The notes under the pieces are model-generated. The model saw only the letters and a list, made by a program, of their open reading frames with translations. It searched no databases and was not told the origin of the DNA. 61,098 nt of DNA from NCBI GenBank assembly GCA_017557525.1, contig JAFYYN010000045.1:1-61098 (forward strand), read 5' to 3'. Shown one piece after another: positions 1 to 10,075 of the stretch. The translations under genes and the position numbers were made by a program. This DNA comes from Lachnospiraceae bacterium (GTDB lineage: Bacteria; Bacillota; Clostridia; Lachnospirales; Lachnospiraceae). Numbering within the stretch: the first letter of the stretch is position 1; the number at the start of each line of letters is the position of its first letter.

Positions 1-975
<975 letters not shown>

Positions 976-997
976 TAATAAAATATCAGCGACTGTT

Positions 998-1100
998 CTC
1001 TGATTGATAAAAAAATTGTAAATCAGAGTTAGGTTCATGGTGAGTAACAAATATTAGAATATTTAGTAGGTGGTGGGCCTGAAAAAGACCTGCCACCTTA
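998..1100 (+). terminator. Two hairpins between gdhA and purA
   Basis: Two inverted repeats follow gdhA. The first pairs CTCTGATT (998-1005) with AATCAGAG (1021-1028). The second pairs AGGTGGTGGG (1068-1077) with CCTGCCACCT (1089-1098), ten pairs including two G-U. Neither has a good U-run, so they may be a weak terminator, an mRNA 3'-end stabiliser or part of the purA leader. No purine-riboswitch core was recognised. Confidence 0.35.
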
Positions 1101-1163
1101 CTTGTGTGTTATAGGGCTTCACCTTTAGGGGAACGCTTTGATCATAGAAAGGAATGAATATCA

Positions 1164-2438
1164 ATGTCAAATTGTGCTATAGTAGGAATTAACTGGGGAG
1201 ATGAAGGTAAGGGTCGTATGGTTGATCTGGTAACAAAGGACTACCAGGTAGTAGTTCGTTATCAGGGCGGCGGTAACGCAGGTCATACCGTAATAAATGA
1301 GTATGGAAAGTTTGCGCTTCATCTTCTTCCGTCAGGAATATTCAGGAAGGATACGATAAATATTTTAGGAAACGGTGTCGCACTCGATCCCGAAAATCTC
1401 ATGAAGGAAGTGGAGGAAGTAAGAGCAAAGGGCGTTGCAATTACCCCCGAAAGCCTTAAGATAAGCGACAGGGCTTCTCTGTTACTGCCTTGGCACAGAG
1501 ACTTGGACGGACTTGAGGAAGCAAGACTTGCTGACAAGAAATATGGTTCGACCAAGCAGGGTATCGCTCCTTTCTATTCGGATAAATATCAGAAAAAGAC
1601 CGTTCTTGCAGGAGAGCTTTTCTATCCTGAGGAGTTAATGGAGCATTTAAAGGACTTAATGGAGTGGAAGAACCTTACACTTGAAAAAGTATATGGTGCT
1701 AAGCCCGTGACAATGGATGACCTTAAGGCATGGCTCGATGAGTACTGCGAAAAGATCAAGCCCTTTGTAGCTGATACAGGCGAAATCCTTAAAGAAGCTG
1801 TAAAGAACGGAAAGAACGTGCTCTTTGAGGCCCAGCTCGGTGCTTTGAGGGATCTTGATTACGGTATCTATCCTTACACAACATCATCCAATACTCTTGC
1901 AAGCTTTGCACCTGTAGGCTCAGGACTTCCCGGAGCTAAGATTGACAAGGTTATCGGCGTTGTTAAGGCTTATTCTACATGTGTAGGCGAAGGACCTTTC
2001 GTTTGCGAGATGTTTGGCGATGAGGCTGAGAAGCTGAGAGCCGAAGGCCAGGAATACGGCGCAAAGACAGGCAGACCTCGTAGAGTAGGACCTGTTGACA
2101 TAGTTGCTACAAGGTACGGCGTTGAGTGCCAGGGAGCTACCGAGATAGCTCTTACCAAGCTTGATGTGCTTAGCTATATGGAAAAGATCCCTGTATGTAC
2201 AAAGTATAAGCTGAACGGCAAGGAAATTGATCGCTTCCCGTTCCCTGCAGCACAGAATTTATGCAAGCCGGTTATCGAGTACATGGATGGTTGGAATTGC
2301 GATATCTCAAAGGCAAGAAGCTGGGATGACCTCCCCGAGGCAGCTAAGAAGTATGTTACATACATCGAGAAAGAAATCGGCTGCTTCATCAAGTATGTTT
2401 CAGTCGGACCTGAAAGAGAGAGCATTATCATAAGATAA
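1164..2438 (+). CDS. purA: Adenylosuccinate synthetase
   Basis: PurA joins IMP and aspartate with GTP hydrolysis to make adenylosuccinate, the first committed step to AMP; it is cytosolic. The protein is 424 residues, normal for the family. The GTP-binding loop GDEGKG is at residues 12-17, followed by GGGNAGHTV near 35-43, with VGPVDIVATRYGV and TKLDVL in the C-terminal half. The start at 1164 has AAAGGA about 12 bases upstream. A strong terminator follows at once, and long gaps on both sides suggest a single-gene unit. Confidence 0.97.
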   Translation: MSNCAIVGINWGDEGKGRMVDLVTKDYQVVVRYQGGGNAGHTVINEYGKFALHLLPSGIFRKDTINILGNGVALDPENLMKEVEEVRAKGVAITPESLKISDRASLLLPWHRDLDGLEEARLADKKYGSTKQGIAPFYSDKYQKKTVLAGELFYPEELMEHLKDLMEWKNLTLEKVYGAKPVTMDDLKAWLDEYCEKIKPFVADTGEILKEAVKNGKNVLFEAQLGALRDLDYGIYPYTTSSNTLASFAPVGSGLPGAKIDKVIGVVKAYSTCVGEGPFVCEMFGDEAEKLRAEGQEYGAKTGRPRRVGPVDIVATRYGVECQGATEIALTKLDVLSYMEKIPVCTKYKLNGKEIDRFPFPAAQNLCKPVIEYMDGWNCDISKARSWDDLPEAAKKYVTYIEKEIGCFIKYVSVGPERESIIIR

Positions 2439-2444
2439 AAATTT

Positions 2445-2478
2445 ATGGCAGGAGATGCGATGCTCCTGTCATGTTTTT
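2445..2478 (+). terminator. Rho-independent terminator of purA
   Basis: TGGCAGGAG (2446-2454) pairs with CTCCTGTCA (2463-2471) and is followed by GTTTTTG. Nine-pair stem, small loop and a U-run just after the purA stop. Confidence 0.85.
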
Positions 2479-2504
2479 GTACAATAAAGAACATGAATTT
2501 TATC

Positions 2505-2533
2505 TTTACATTTTGGATAATTTTTGATAATAT
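2505..2533 (+). promoter_or_regulatory. Probable sigma-A promoter of nfnAB
   Basis: TTTACA (2505-2510), 17-bp spacer, TAATAT (2528-2533), about 75 bp upstream of the nfnA start and just past the purA terminator. Confidence 0.55.
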
Positions 2534-2607
2534 GTTACTACTTGATTTTTAGTCTCAATTATACATTTTTAGTGTATATTATTTCAAGACAAACGAAGGA
2601 GAAAGAA

Positions 2608-3462
2608 ATGTCTTACAAGATTATCAGAAAAGAAGATTTGAATCCTCAGGTTTTCCTGATGGAGATCGAGGCGCCTCTTGTGGCAAAGAAGGCTGAGCCC
2701 GGTCAGTTCGTCATCTTAAGGATTGATGAGTATGGCGAGAGAGTTCCTTTTACAGTATCGGATTTTGACCGTGAAAAGGGAACCGTTACCATTATTATTC
2801 AGGCAGTTGGAAAGACCACCAAGGATCTTGCAGCTATGAAGGCAGGAGAGGAGATTCTTGATTTTGCAGGCCCTCTGGGAATGCCCACACCTCTTGATCA
2901 TATAAAGAAGGTAGCGATCATCGGCGGTGGACTTGGTACAGCTATTGCATATCCCCAGGCAAAGAAATTAAAGTCTCTGGGTGCTGATGTTACAGTTATC
3001 ACCGGTTTCAGAAATAAAGAGCTTATCATCCTTGAGGATGAAATGAAGGCTGTTTCAAATAAGCTCATCATCACTACAGATGACGGTTCGAACGGACTTC
3101 AGGGCTTTGTTACCGATAGATTAAAGGAAGAGATCGAAGCAGGAGAAAAGTTTGACGAAGTTATCGCAATCGGACCTCTTGTTATGATGCGTGCCGTATG
3201 CCGAGTTACTGAGCAGTATAACATCCCTACAACAGTTTCGATGAACCCTGTCATGATCGACGGTACAGGTATGTGCGGCGGCTGCAGAGTTATAGTTGGA
3301 GGCGAGACAAAGTTTGCATGTGTTGACGGGCCTGACTTTGACGGACACAAGATTGACTGGGATGCAGCATTAAAGCGTTCACAGATGTTTAAGCCTTACG
3401 AAAAGAGATCATGTGAAGAGGGAAGATGCCGTATCACAGGAAAGGAGCACTGCAATGCCTAA
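2608..3462 (+). CDS. nfnA: NfnA-type ferredoxin-NADP reductase subunit (FAD, 2Fe-2S)
   Basis: This is the small subunit of the NADH-dependent reduced ferredoxin:NADP+ oxidoreductase, which couples NADPH formation to NADH and ferredoxin oxidation by electron bifurcation. The protein is 284 residues. It has an FAD-binding segment (GERVPFTVSDFD), a nucleotide-binding GGGLGTA loop near residues 109-115, and a cysteine cluster MCGGCRV...FACVDGP expected to hold the 2Fe-2S centre. I start at 2608 because GAAGGAG lies about 10 bases upstream; an upstream extension in the same frame is hydrophobic and unlike the family. It overlaps nfnB by 8 bases, so the subunits are translationally coupled. A dihydroorotate dehydrogenase electron-transfer subunit is excluded by the partner gene. 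Confidence 0.88.
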   Translation: MSYKIIRKEDLNPQVFLMEIEAPLVAKKAEPGQFVILRIDEYGERVPFTVSDFDREKGTVTIIIQAVGKTTKDLAAMKAGEEILDFAGPLGMPTPLDHIKKVAIIGGGLGTAIAYPQAKKLKSLGADVTVITGFRNKELIILEDEMKAVSNKLIITTDDGSNGLQGFVTDRLKEEIEAGEKFDEVIAIGPLVMMRAVCRVTEQYNIPTTVSMNPVMIDGTGMCGGCRVIVGGETKFACVDGPDFDGHKIDWDAALKRSQMFKPYEKRSCEEGRCRITGKEHCNA

Positions 3463-4837
3463 TATGTCATTAACCAAGAATCCCATGCCCAGCCAGGCAC
3501 CGGATGTCAGAAATAAAAACTTTTTAGAGGTTGCTACAGGATATACAGAGGATATGGCTGTTGATGAGGCTCAACGTTGTCTCAACTGTAAAAACAGACC
3601 CTGTATGACGGGATGTCCAGTAGCAGTTAAGATTCCCGAGTTTCTTGCACTTGTTGCAGAGAGAAAATTTGAGGAAGCTTATGAGAAAATTACAGAGACC
3701 AATGCACTTCCTGCAGTATGCGGTAGAGTTTGTCCTCAGGAGAGACAGTGCGAATCAAAGTGCGTAAGAGGTATCAAGGGTGAGCCAGTTGGTATCGGAC
3801 GTGTTGAGAGATTTGTAGCTGATTATCATTTAAAGAATGGCAAGGATAAGCCCATAAATGTTGAAAAGAACGGCAAGAGAGTAGCAGTTGTTGGTTCAGG
3901 TCCTTCAGGACTTACCGCAGCAGGCGATCTTGTAAAGCTTGGATATGAAGTAACTATTTTCGAAGCTTTCCATACAGCTGGCGGCGTTCTTATGTATGGT
4001 ATCCCTGAGTTCAGATTACCTAAGGATATCGTTAAGAAAGAAATCGACAAGTTAAGACAAGCCGGTGTTAAGATTGAGACAAATACCATTATCGGAAAGA
4101 CCTTAATGGTTGATGAGCTCATGGAGCAGTTTGACGCTATCTACATTGGTACAGGTGCAGGACTCCCTTCATTCTTAAGGATCGAAGGCGAGGCTCTTAA
4201 CGGAGTTTACTCAGCAAACGAGTTCCTTACACGTATCAATCTTATGAAGGGTTACAAGTTCCCTGAGTATGATACCCCTGTTTACTGTGGAAAGAATGTT
4301 GCAGTATTTGGCGGCGGAAACGTAGCTATGGATGCAGCAAGATGTGCTAAGCGTCTTGGCGCTGAGAATGTATACATCGTATACCGTCGTGGTAAGGAAG
4401 AACTTCCCGCACGTAAGGAAGAAGTAGAACATGCAGAGGAAGAGGACATCCAGTTTAAGTTATTGGAGAACCCTACAAAGTTCATCGGTGATGAAAACGG
4501 ATGGCTTAAGGGTGTAGAATTACTTAGCATGGAGCTTGGTGAGCCCGATGCAAGCGGCAGAAGAAAGCCTGTAGAAATAAAGGGTTCAGAGCATGTGCTT
4601 GATATCGATACAGCAGTTATCGCTATCGGACAGACTCCCAATCCTCTTATCAAGAAGACCACAAAAGGTCTTGATACAAATGCTAAGGGTTGTATCGTAG
4701 CTGATGAAAGTGGAGCTACTTCATTAAAGTATGTTTATGCTGGTGGCGACGTAGTAACCGGCGCAGCAACAGTTATCCTTGCTATGGGTGCAGGAAAGAC
4801 TGCTGCAGCAGCTATTCATGAAGCTCTTACAAAATAA
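3455..4837 (+). CDS. nfnB: NfnB / GltD-like NADPH-binding subunit
   Basis: Large subunit of the bifurcating transhydrogenase, often annotated as homotetrameric glutamate synthase small chain. The 460-residue protein starts with two cysteine clusters for 4Fe-4S centres (CLNCKNRPCMTGCPV and CGRVCPQERQCESKC). These are followed by an FAD loop VVGSGPSGLTAAGDL near 147-161 and an NADPH loop FGGGNVAMDAARCA near 287-300. The ATG at 3455 has AAAGGAG (3441-3447) at good spacing; a longer in-frame form from 3413 would sit wholly inside nfnA and is unlikely. No glutamate synthase large subunit is nearby, which supports the Nfn role over GltD. Confidence 0.88.
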   Translation: MPNMSLTKNPMPSQAPDVRNKNFLEVATGYTEDMAVDEAQRCLNCKNRPCMTGCPVAVKIPEFLALVAERKFEEAYEKITETNALPAVCGRVCPQERQCESKCVRGIKGEPVGIGRVERFVADYHLKNGKDKPINVEKNGKRVAVVGSGPSGLTAAGDLVKLGYEVTIFEAFHTAGGVLMYGIPEFRLPKDIVKKEIDKLRQAGVKIETNTIIGKTLMVDELMEQFDAIYIGTGAGLPSFLRIEGEALNGVYSANEFLTRINLMKGYKFPEYDTPVYCGKNVAVFGGGNVAMDAARCAKRLGAENVYIVYRRGKEELPARKEEVEHAEEEDIQFKLLENPTKFIGDENGWLKGVELLSMELGEPDASGRRKPVEIKGSEHVLDIDTAVIAIGQTPNPLIKKTTKGLDTNAKGCIVADESGATSLKYVYAGGDVVTGAATVILAMGAGKTAAAAIHEALTK

Positions 4838-4852
4838 AATATGTTTAACTTT

Positions 4853-4886
4853 GTGACAGGGGGACGGTTCTCCTGTCACTTTTTTG
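4853..4886 (+). terminator. Terminator after nfnB
   Basis: GTGACAGG (4853-4860) pairs with CCTGTCAC (4872-4879), then six T. It faces the minus-strand terminator just downstream. Confidence 0.85.
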
Positions 4887-4912
4887 TGTGACAGATCAAC
4901 TATTCTAAGTCA

Positions 4913-4942
4913 CAAAAAAACGCCTGCCATAGCCGACAGGCG
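4913..4942 (-). terminator. Terminator of the minus-strand MATE operon
   Basis: CGCCTG (4921-4926) pairs with CAGGCG (4937-4942); read on the minus strand it is followed by seven U (4914-4920). It lies just after the MATE stop at 4951. Confidence 0.8.
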
Positions 4943-4950
4943 CTTTATAG

Positions 4951-6351
4951 TCAGATATTTTTATTTGTCTTTACAAGGTTCTGCAGCCAGATACCCTTCT
5001 TTACGAGTATAAAGCCAATGGTGCATTTTATAAGGTCTATCATCTGTACGCAGAAGAACATCATAAGAACAGGCATACCGGTCAAACGGCTGATGATGAA
5101 AGCTACCGGTACACTGACTCCCCATAGGAATACGCTGTCAAACAGGAACGTGACAAAGGTTTTTCCTCCGGTCCTGAGTGTAAAATACGAGGCGTGCATG
5201 AACGCATATAAGGGCATACATACCGCACTTATCCTGATGAAACCGCATGCAAGCTCTTTTACACTGTCCTCTGAATTATATAATTCCGGGAATACTCCTG
5301 CGAGCAGAAAGAGAATAATTCCCATAAAGAAACTGGAAGCTACCGAAAATGTGATAAGCTTTGTATCGGTATCCCTTGCTTCTTCAAGTTCTCCGGCTCC
5401 TAAAAGCTGCCCGACCATAATGGCTACAGCACTTCCCATAGCTATGAAAACTACATTGAACAGATTGTTAAAGGTCGATGCGATATTGAGTCCCGCTACG
5501 GCATCAAGTCCCCGTTTGGAGTAGCACTGGTTAAGTATTGCCATACCTGCCGACCAGAGAAGCTCGTTTAACATAAGCGGCAGACCTTTGACTGATATTT
5601 TAAGTACCAGTTCGCGAGGTATCTTAAGGTTTTTATACAGACCTACGGCAAATTTCATTTTTATTGTATGCCTATGGGTCCAGACCACAACGACTCCTGC
5701 CTGTACAAACCTTGATACAACGGTTGCAATGGCAGCACCCGTAACACCAAGCTCCGGGAATCCGAACTTACCGAATATGAGTATGTAATTTCCGCAGAGG
5801 TTTACCGCAACAGCCACAAGTCCTGCTACCATCGGCACTCTGGTTTCTCCGCATTCCCTCAAGGTGCTCGCATAGGTTTCTTCAACTGCAAACGGTATCA
5901 GACCGATGAGCATGACCAGCATATAGTCATGGCCGTATTTAAGTACCATATCCGCTGACTGAGCAGTTTCAACTTCCTCGCTCAAATAAAGTGTCATCAG
6001 GTTTTCACCAAACAGAAGGAAAACTAATATGCCTATACTTACAAGCGATAATGCTATGTAGAGCTTATATCTGAAGGAATGCCTTACTCCCTCATGGTTT
6101 CCGCTCCCGAAAAACTGTGCGCTGTATATCCCGGGGCCGGACAGTGCTCCGAAAAGTCCGAGATAGAGCACGAACATAAGCTGGTTTACTATGGCAACAC
6201 CGGACATTTTCTCAGTACCGATCTGTCCAATCATTATATTGTCCAGCAGGCTTACAAAATTTGATATGCCGTTCTGGATCATGATCGGTACAGCCACAGT
6301 CAAAACCCTGCCGTAAAACTTTTTGTCTCCTATAAACTTATTTGCTTTCAT
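4951..6351 (-). CDS. MATE-family multidrug/cation efflux protein
   Basis: Multi-pass membrane protein of the MATE (NorM/DinF) family, which exports drugs or metabolites in exchange for Na+ or H+. About twelve hydrophobic segments are visible in two homologous halves. The N-terminal TVAVPIMIQNGISNFVSLLD segment and the second-half LPLMLNELLWSAG segment are typical of the family. I choose the ATG at 6351 (466 residues, the usual size), with a weak AGCAGG upstream. An alternative GTG at 6387 would overlap the hemW stop by four bases and adds twelve hydrophobic residues. Substrate unknown. It is the last gene of a minus-strand run with hemW and the GH25 gene. Confidence 0.88.
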   Translation of the reverse strand: MKANKFIGDKKFYGRVLTVAVPIMIQNGISNFVSLLDNIMIGQIGTEKMSGVAIVNQLMFVLYLGLFGALSGPGIYSAQFFGSGNHEGVRHSFRYKLYIALSLVSIGILVFLLFGENLMTLYLSEEVETAQSADMVLKYGHDYMLVMLIGLIPFAVEETYASTLRECGETRVPMVAGLVAVAVNLCGNYILIFGKFGFPELGVTGAAIATVVSRFVQAGVVVVWTHRHTIKMKFAVGLYKNLKIPRELVLKISVKGLPLMLNELLWSAGMAILNQCYSKRGLDAVAGLNIASTFNNLFNVVFIAMGSAVAIMVGQLLGAGELEEARDTDTKLITFSVASSFFMGIILFLLAGVFPELYNSEDSVKELACGFIRISAVCMPLYAFMHASYFTLRTGGKTFVTFLFDSVFLWGVSVPVAFIISRLTGMPVLMMFFCVQMIDLIKCTIGFILVKKGIWLQNLVKTNKNI

Positions 6352-6383
6352 TATAATAATACCTGCTATAATTTTTTGAATGA

Positions 6384-7703
6384 TCACACATCAAGAAAGT
6401 CGCATAAAACTGTGTTGTTTAAGTCGAGCCCCTTTTGAGTGCATCTGATATAACCGTCTTCCTCTTTAAGAAGCTTGTCATCGATATGCTTTCTTATAAT
6501 ATCGCCGAATACCTCATAGACGTCTTTTCCAAAGCGTTTTGAAAAGTCTGATCTTGAGATACCCCTGCACATCCTAAGTCCAAGAATGCAGTATTCGGAC
6601 ATCTGAGAGGCTGTATCAAGTACCTCTTCAACAGATCTTACTTCCTGATTTATTCCTGAATTTTCTCTTCCGGCACTATCTTTTCCCTTATCAGAGAATC
6701 TACTTATATATATATGAAGATCCTCCGTGTTTTTTATCCTGATCATATTGGGAGCTGCAAAGGATTTATTTAATAAGCTCCTGCAATTTTCAGAAGAAAG
6801 GTATGATGCTGCTCCCAGGCCTGTACCGATATATTCCTCACCCGTCCAGTAACCGATATTATGCCTGCACTCAAACCCGGGCTTGGCATAATTTGAAATC
6901 TCATATCTGTGATACCCGTTTTCATTTAATATTTTTTCAGTTATATGATAAATCTCTCTTTCTGCATCCTCATCGGGCAAATTAAGACTACCCGGATTTT
7001 TTTCATAATCATCAAATAACGGTGTGCCCTCTTCTAAGATCAGGCTGTAAGCAGAGATATGCTCGGGTGAAAGTGAGACCACCTTTTCTAACGTATCCTT
7101 CCAGTTATCTAAAGTCTGACCGGGAACTGCTGAGATCAGGTCGACATTTATATTATTAAATCCGCATTCACGGGCAAGCTTATAGCTTTCAAGAAATTCC
7201 CCATAGGTATGTATCCTGCCGAGTTTCTTTAATATATTGTTATCTGCAGACTGCAGGCCTAAACTTAAGCGGTTTACACCATATTTCTTATATAATAGAA
7301 GTTTTTCCCTTGTGAGTGTCCCGGGGTTACATTCTATCGTAAATTCTATTTTGTTACTTATATTATATATGTGATCTTCATTTTTACCTGTTTCAGGGAA
7401 TACACAATTTCGGATACATGCCAGCAGCTTTTCTGCCTCCCTTACATCAAGCACGGAAGGGGTACCCCCGCCTATAAAGCAGGTTTCAAACTTCTGGCAT
7501 TTAAATCTGTTTGTGATTTCTTCAATCTCCCTCAATAATGCATCCACATAATCACAGGAAAGGCTGCGATGCCTTTCATCAGCATCGCAGCCATATCCGG
7601 GAAATGATAAAAAATCACAGTAATTGCATTTCTTTACACAAAACGGTATATGTATATATAATTCCATTTTAATACTCATAGATGTTGGTCTATGATCCCT
7701 CAC
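6384..7703 (-). CDS. hemW: HemW-like radical SAM protein
   Basis: Related to oxygen-independent coproporphyrinogen III oxidase but of the HemW type, a proposed heme chaperone. The radical SAM motif CVKKCNYC sits near residues 21-28 inside HIPFCVKKCNYCDF. GGGTPS and a HemN C-terminal domain (ILGLRMCRGIS) follow. At 439 residues it is longer than the usual ~380, mainly through a loop after the cluster and one near residues 310-345. The GTG start at 7703 overlaps the stop of the GH25 gene (GTGA), implying coupling; ATG at 7679 or 7667 is possible, but none has a clear ribosome site. A second HemN-family gene (hemZ) lies at 57.2 kb. Confidence 0.88.
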   Translation of the reverse strand: MRDHRPTSMSIKMELYIHIPFCVKKCNYCDFLSFPGYGCDADERHRSLSCDYVDALLREIEEITNRFKCQKFETCFIGGGTPSVLDVREAEKLLACIRNCVFPETGKNEDHIYNISNKIEFTIECNPGTLTREKLLLYKKYGVNRLSLGLQSADNNILKKLGRIHTYGEFLESYKLARECGFNNINVDLISAVPGQTLDNWKDTLEKVVSLSPEHISAYSLILEEGTPLFDDYEKNPGSLNLPDEDAEREIYHITEKILNENGYHRYEISNYAKPGFECRHNIGYWTGEEYIGTGLGAASYLSSENCRSLLNKSFAAPNMIRIKNTEDLHIYISRFSDKGKDSAGRENSGINQEVRSVEEVLDTASQMSEYCILGLRMCRGISRSDFSKRFGKDVYEVFGDIIRKHIDDKLLKEEDGYIRCTQKGLDLNNTVLCDFLDV

Positions 7704-9715
7704 TCATTCTTGTCATCAGCTTTTGAATAATCGACAAATGAAATATCAAGATCTACTCCGCCGGTAATTCCGGGTATGGTACCTTTATCAGAATACTGAA
7801 GCATCTGGAAATTATAAGGGAATGTGATGCTGTCTGAATATACCGCATACCACCTGTCATATTTCTGCAGTCTTTCAAGATCGAGTCCCATGATCATGTA
7901 CTTTGTATTTGCATAGAACATGGGGGTATAACCCTCTCTGCCAACCCTGTCACAGAAAGCAATGCAGATATCGGTACGATCCGCAACGCTTAGTCCGTTA
8001 GCTCTAGCATCAAACGTTGTAACCTTTTCTGTATCAAAAACGATCGGATATGTAACATCATATGCAGAAATCGCTGTAAGAACAAACTCAGCTTCCTCGA
8101 CAGCCTCTTCTTTTGTAATTGCCTGTGAGAAGAAATAAACTCCTACATCAATACCGTTATCCGAGGCTCCTTTGATATTCTTCTCAAAATAGGGATCCAT
8201 CTCCAGAGTGCCTTCATTCATGCCTCTGTACCCGAGACGTATAATGGCAAATTCAACTCCGGCTTCCGATACCTTCTTCCAGTCAATATTTCCCTGGTAT
8301 TTCGACACATCTATACCTCTGACTGATGCCTTGTTGCCGTTTTCATCAATATATACCCAGTTGTTGGGATCATCTGTATAAAGTCTCTCCCAGTCGTACT
8401 GGCATTCCTGGATATTATCGTTAATAGCTATATAATATCTTTCCGAATTATTTCCGCCGATCGTTACATATCTTTCAGGTATCGACTCTGCAGGGATAAT
8501 GACTCCAAACATATCAGGATCTTCAACATTTGCCTGGGCATATGCGCCATATTTCGCGTTATTTACTACGACTGAACCAAGGCCAAGTGCCAGCTCACCC
8601 TTAAGCTCGCCAAGATAATAATTTCTTCCGAGCTTGACAACGGTTGCCCAGCTGATACCTTCTTCTTCAAAGATAAATCTGAATTCGCTGGTTATGTCTG
8701 CAATTTCTACATCCTTGCTGTCGGTTTCAGAGATCACATATCCCATCTCATTAAAGCCTGAATCGGTAAGACCGTATTTATACTGGGCTTTGCTGGTTAT
8801 AAGCTCAAGAAGTATAGGATTTTCAGTAAGTCCTGTAGGCTTATCAGAGAATGAAGCCTTAAACAGACTGCCTATCTTTTCCTTTATGTCATCGCCGTAA
8901 TATACGGTAAGATTTGAAACATCGACTAATCTAAACCTTGAAGGCATGTTTCCAAAGCCTGTATAATCGGTAATAACAGCCAGATTATTTCCGTTTATCC
9001 TGCACATAAAAGGACAGAGGTTATCAAATTCTGCCTCAAGATCATAATCCACGCGTTCAAATATTCTCTTATCGCCCTTTTCCAGCAGGACTGCTTTCTT
9101 GAAACTGTTTTCTCCTATGTAATATTCGTTTTTGTAGCCAATCTTGAAATCACCCTTTTGGAATACCAGATACTCTAAGTTATCATATGTTTCAACTCCG
9201 CATGAAAAACCGTCTTTTAGCTTCCATGAAAGACCGGCAACCTTAACGGACAGATCCTCAATATACCTGGCAGTAGCAGGAGTGGGTGTAACAACCTCTG
9301 TAACAGGTGCAACGCTTACTGTATCATTATTTTTCAGCTCGGCTATCTGTGCCTCGTAATCGGATTTAACCTTTCCGTATACTATAAATAAGGAAACAAC
9401 GACTGCGATTATTGCCAAAAACTCGATAATAGCTATGCCGATCCAGATGCTCTTATAGCGCCCGACTTCTTTAGCTTCGGCAGTCGCCTCTGCTTCAGCC
9501 TGCTTTTCAGTCTCACTCTTCTTTAAAGCATCTGCAAGCTTACCTGCCTCTATACGCTTTTCGTCAAGCTCCTTGTTTTTTTCTTCTATTTCTTTAAGGA
9601 GAACCCCGAGATAATCCTTGGCAGCCTGGAGCTCGTCTTCACGGAGATTTCTTCGCTCCTTGTCCTGCTCATAGGCCTCTCTGAGTTCATCCAGCCCATT
9701 TTTCTGTTCGTCCAT
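7700..9715 (-). CDS. Membrane-anchored GH25 lysozyme with cytosolic coiled coil
   Basis: The C-terminal ~200 residues (about 465-665) are a glycoside hydrolase 25 domain (RGIDVSKYQGNIDW at its start, VFDTEK carrying the D-x-E catalytic pair), which cleaves peptidoglycan. Residues 1-85 are a highly charged coiled coil without a signal peptide. Residues ~89-111 are one membrane segment (SIWIGIAIIEFLAIIAVVV), so the N-terminus is predicted inside and the lysozyme outside. Residues ~115-460 are an unrecognised extracellular region. AAGGAG seven bases upstream fixes the start. It is first in a minus-strand run with hemW and the MATE gene. The GH25 assignment is strong; the role of the coiled coil is unknown. 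Confidence 0.85.
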   Translation of the reverse strand: MDEQKNGLDELREAYEQDKERRNLREDELQAAKDYLGVLLKEIEEKNKELDEKRIEAGKLADALKKSETEKQAEAEATAEAKEVGRYKSIWIGIAIIEFLAIIAVVVSLFIVYGKVKSDYEAQIAELKNNDTVSVAPVTEVVTPTPATARYIEDLSVKVAGLSWKLKDGFSCGVETYDNLEYLVFQKGDFKIGYKNEYYIGENSFKKAVLLEKGDKRIFERVDYDLEAEFDNLCPFMCRINGNNLAVITDYTGFGNMPSRFRLVDVSNLTVYYGDDIKEKIGSLFKASFSDKPTGLTENPILLELITSKAQYKYGLTDSGFNEMGYVISETDSKDVEIADITSEFRFIFEEEGISWATVVKLGRNYYLGELKGELALGLGSVVVNNAKYGAYAQANVEDPDMFGVIIPAESIPERYVTIGGNNSERYYIAINDNIQECQYDWERLYTDDPNNWVYIDENGNKASVRGIDVSKYQGNIDWKKVSEAGVEFAIIRLGYRGMNEGTLEMDPYFEKNIKGASDNGIDVGVYFFSQAITKEEAVEEAEFVLTAISAYDVTYPIVFDTEKVTTFDARANGLSVADRTDICIAFCDRVGREGYTPMFYANTKYMIMGLDLERLQKYDRWYAVYSDSITFPYNFQMLQYSDKGTIPGITGGVDLDISFVDYSKADDKNE

Positions 9716-9777
9716 CGAAACTCCTTCCGAAAAATAACTCGCGTCAAACTTGCGAATTGCTTCTCAAGTTGCTCGTT

Positions 9778-9837
9778 ATAAGATGGCTGCTTCGCAGCCC
9801 TCTTATATATAATACACAATTATCCATTCATGGTCAA
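9778..9837 (-). promoter_or_regulatory. Promoter and leader hairpin of the GH25 operon
   Basis: On the minus strand TTGACC (9837-9832), 17-bp spacer and TATTAT (9814-9809) form a good sigma-A promoter. The transcript start falls at the edge of a 12-13-pair hairpin (9778-9806; core GGCTGC-GAA-GCAGCC). A second inverted repeat (CAAACTTG/CAAGTTG, about 9743-9772) lies before the ribosome site. The leader is thus about 85 nt and folded. Confidence 0.7.
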
Positions 9838-9941
9838 CAAGTATTTTTTACTTTTTGTCGGTATTTTTTATAATTGTCAAACAATTAAAACAATAAATAA
9901 TATTATTTCTTAAAATTTATAGAATTTTTATAATTTTATGC

Positions 9942-9970
9942 TTGACATTTTGATATTTGGGGTGTATAAT
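9942..9970 (+). promoter_or_regulatory. Perfect consensus sigma-A promoter of the repeat RNA
   Basis: TTGACA (9942-9947), spacer of exactly 17 bp, TATAAT (9965-9970). It diverges from the GH25 promoter about 105 bp away. No protein-coding frame follows before the terminator at 10551-10602. Confidence 0.9.
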
Positions 9971-10075
9971 TCAGACATAACAAAACAACAAAGCCAATAA
10001 ACAAATAATTTCTCTCCTTCTTAAGAAAATATTTGATGGTTTACCAATAACAATAACAACGAAATTTATGAAAGA

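Noticed and set aside
976-1163. Purine riboswitch before purA
   Set aside because: Hairpins exist, but the conserved purine-aptamer loop sequences and three-way junction were not found.
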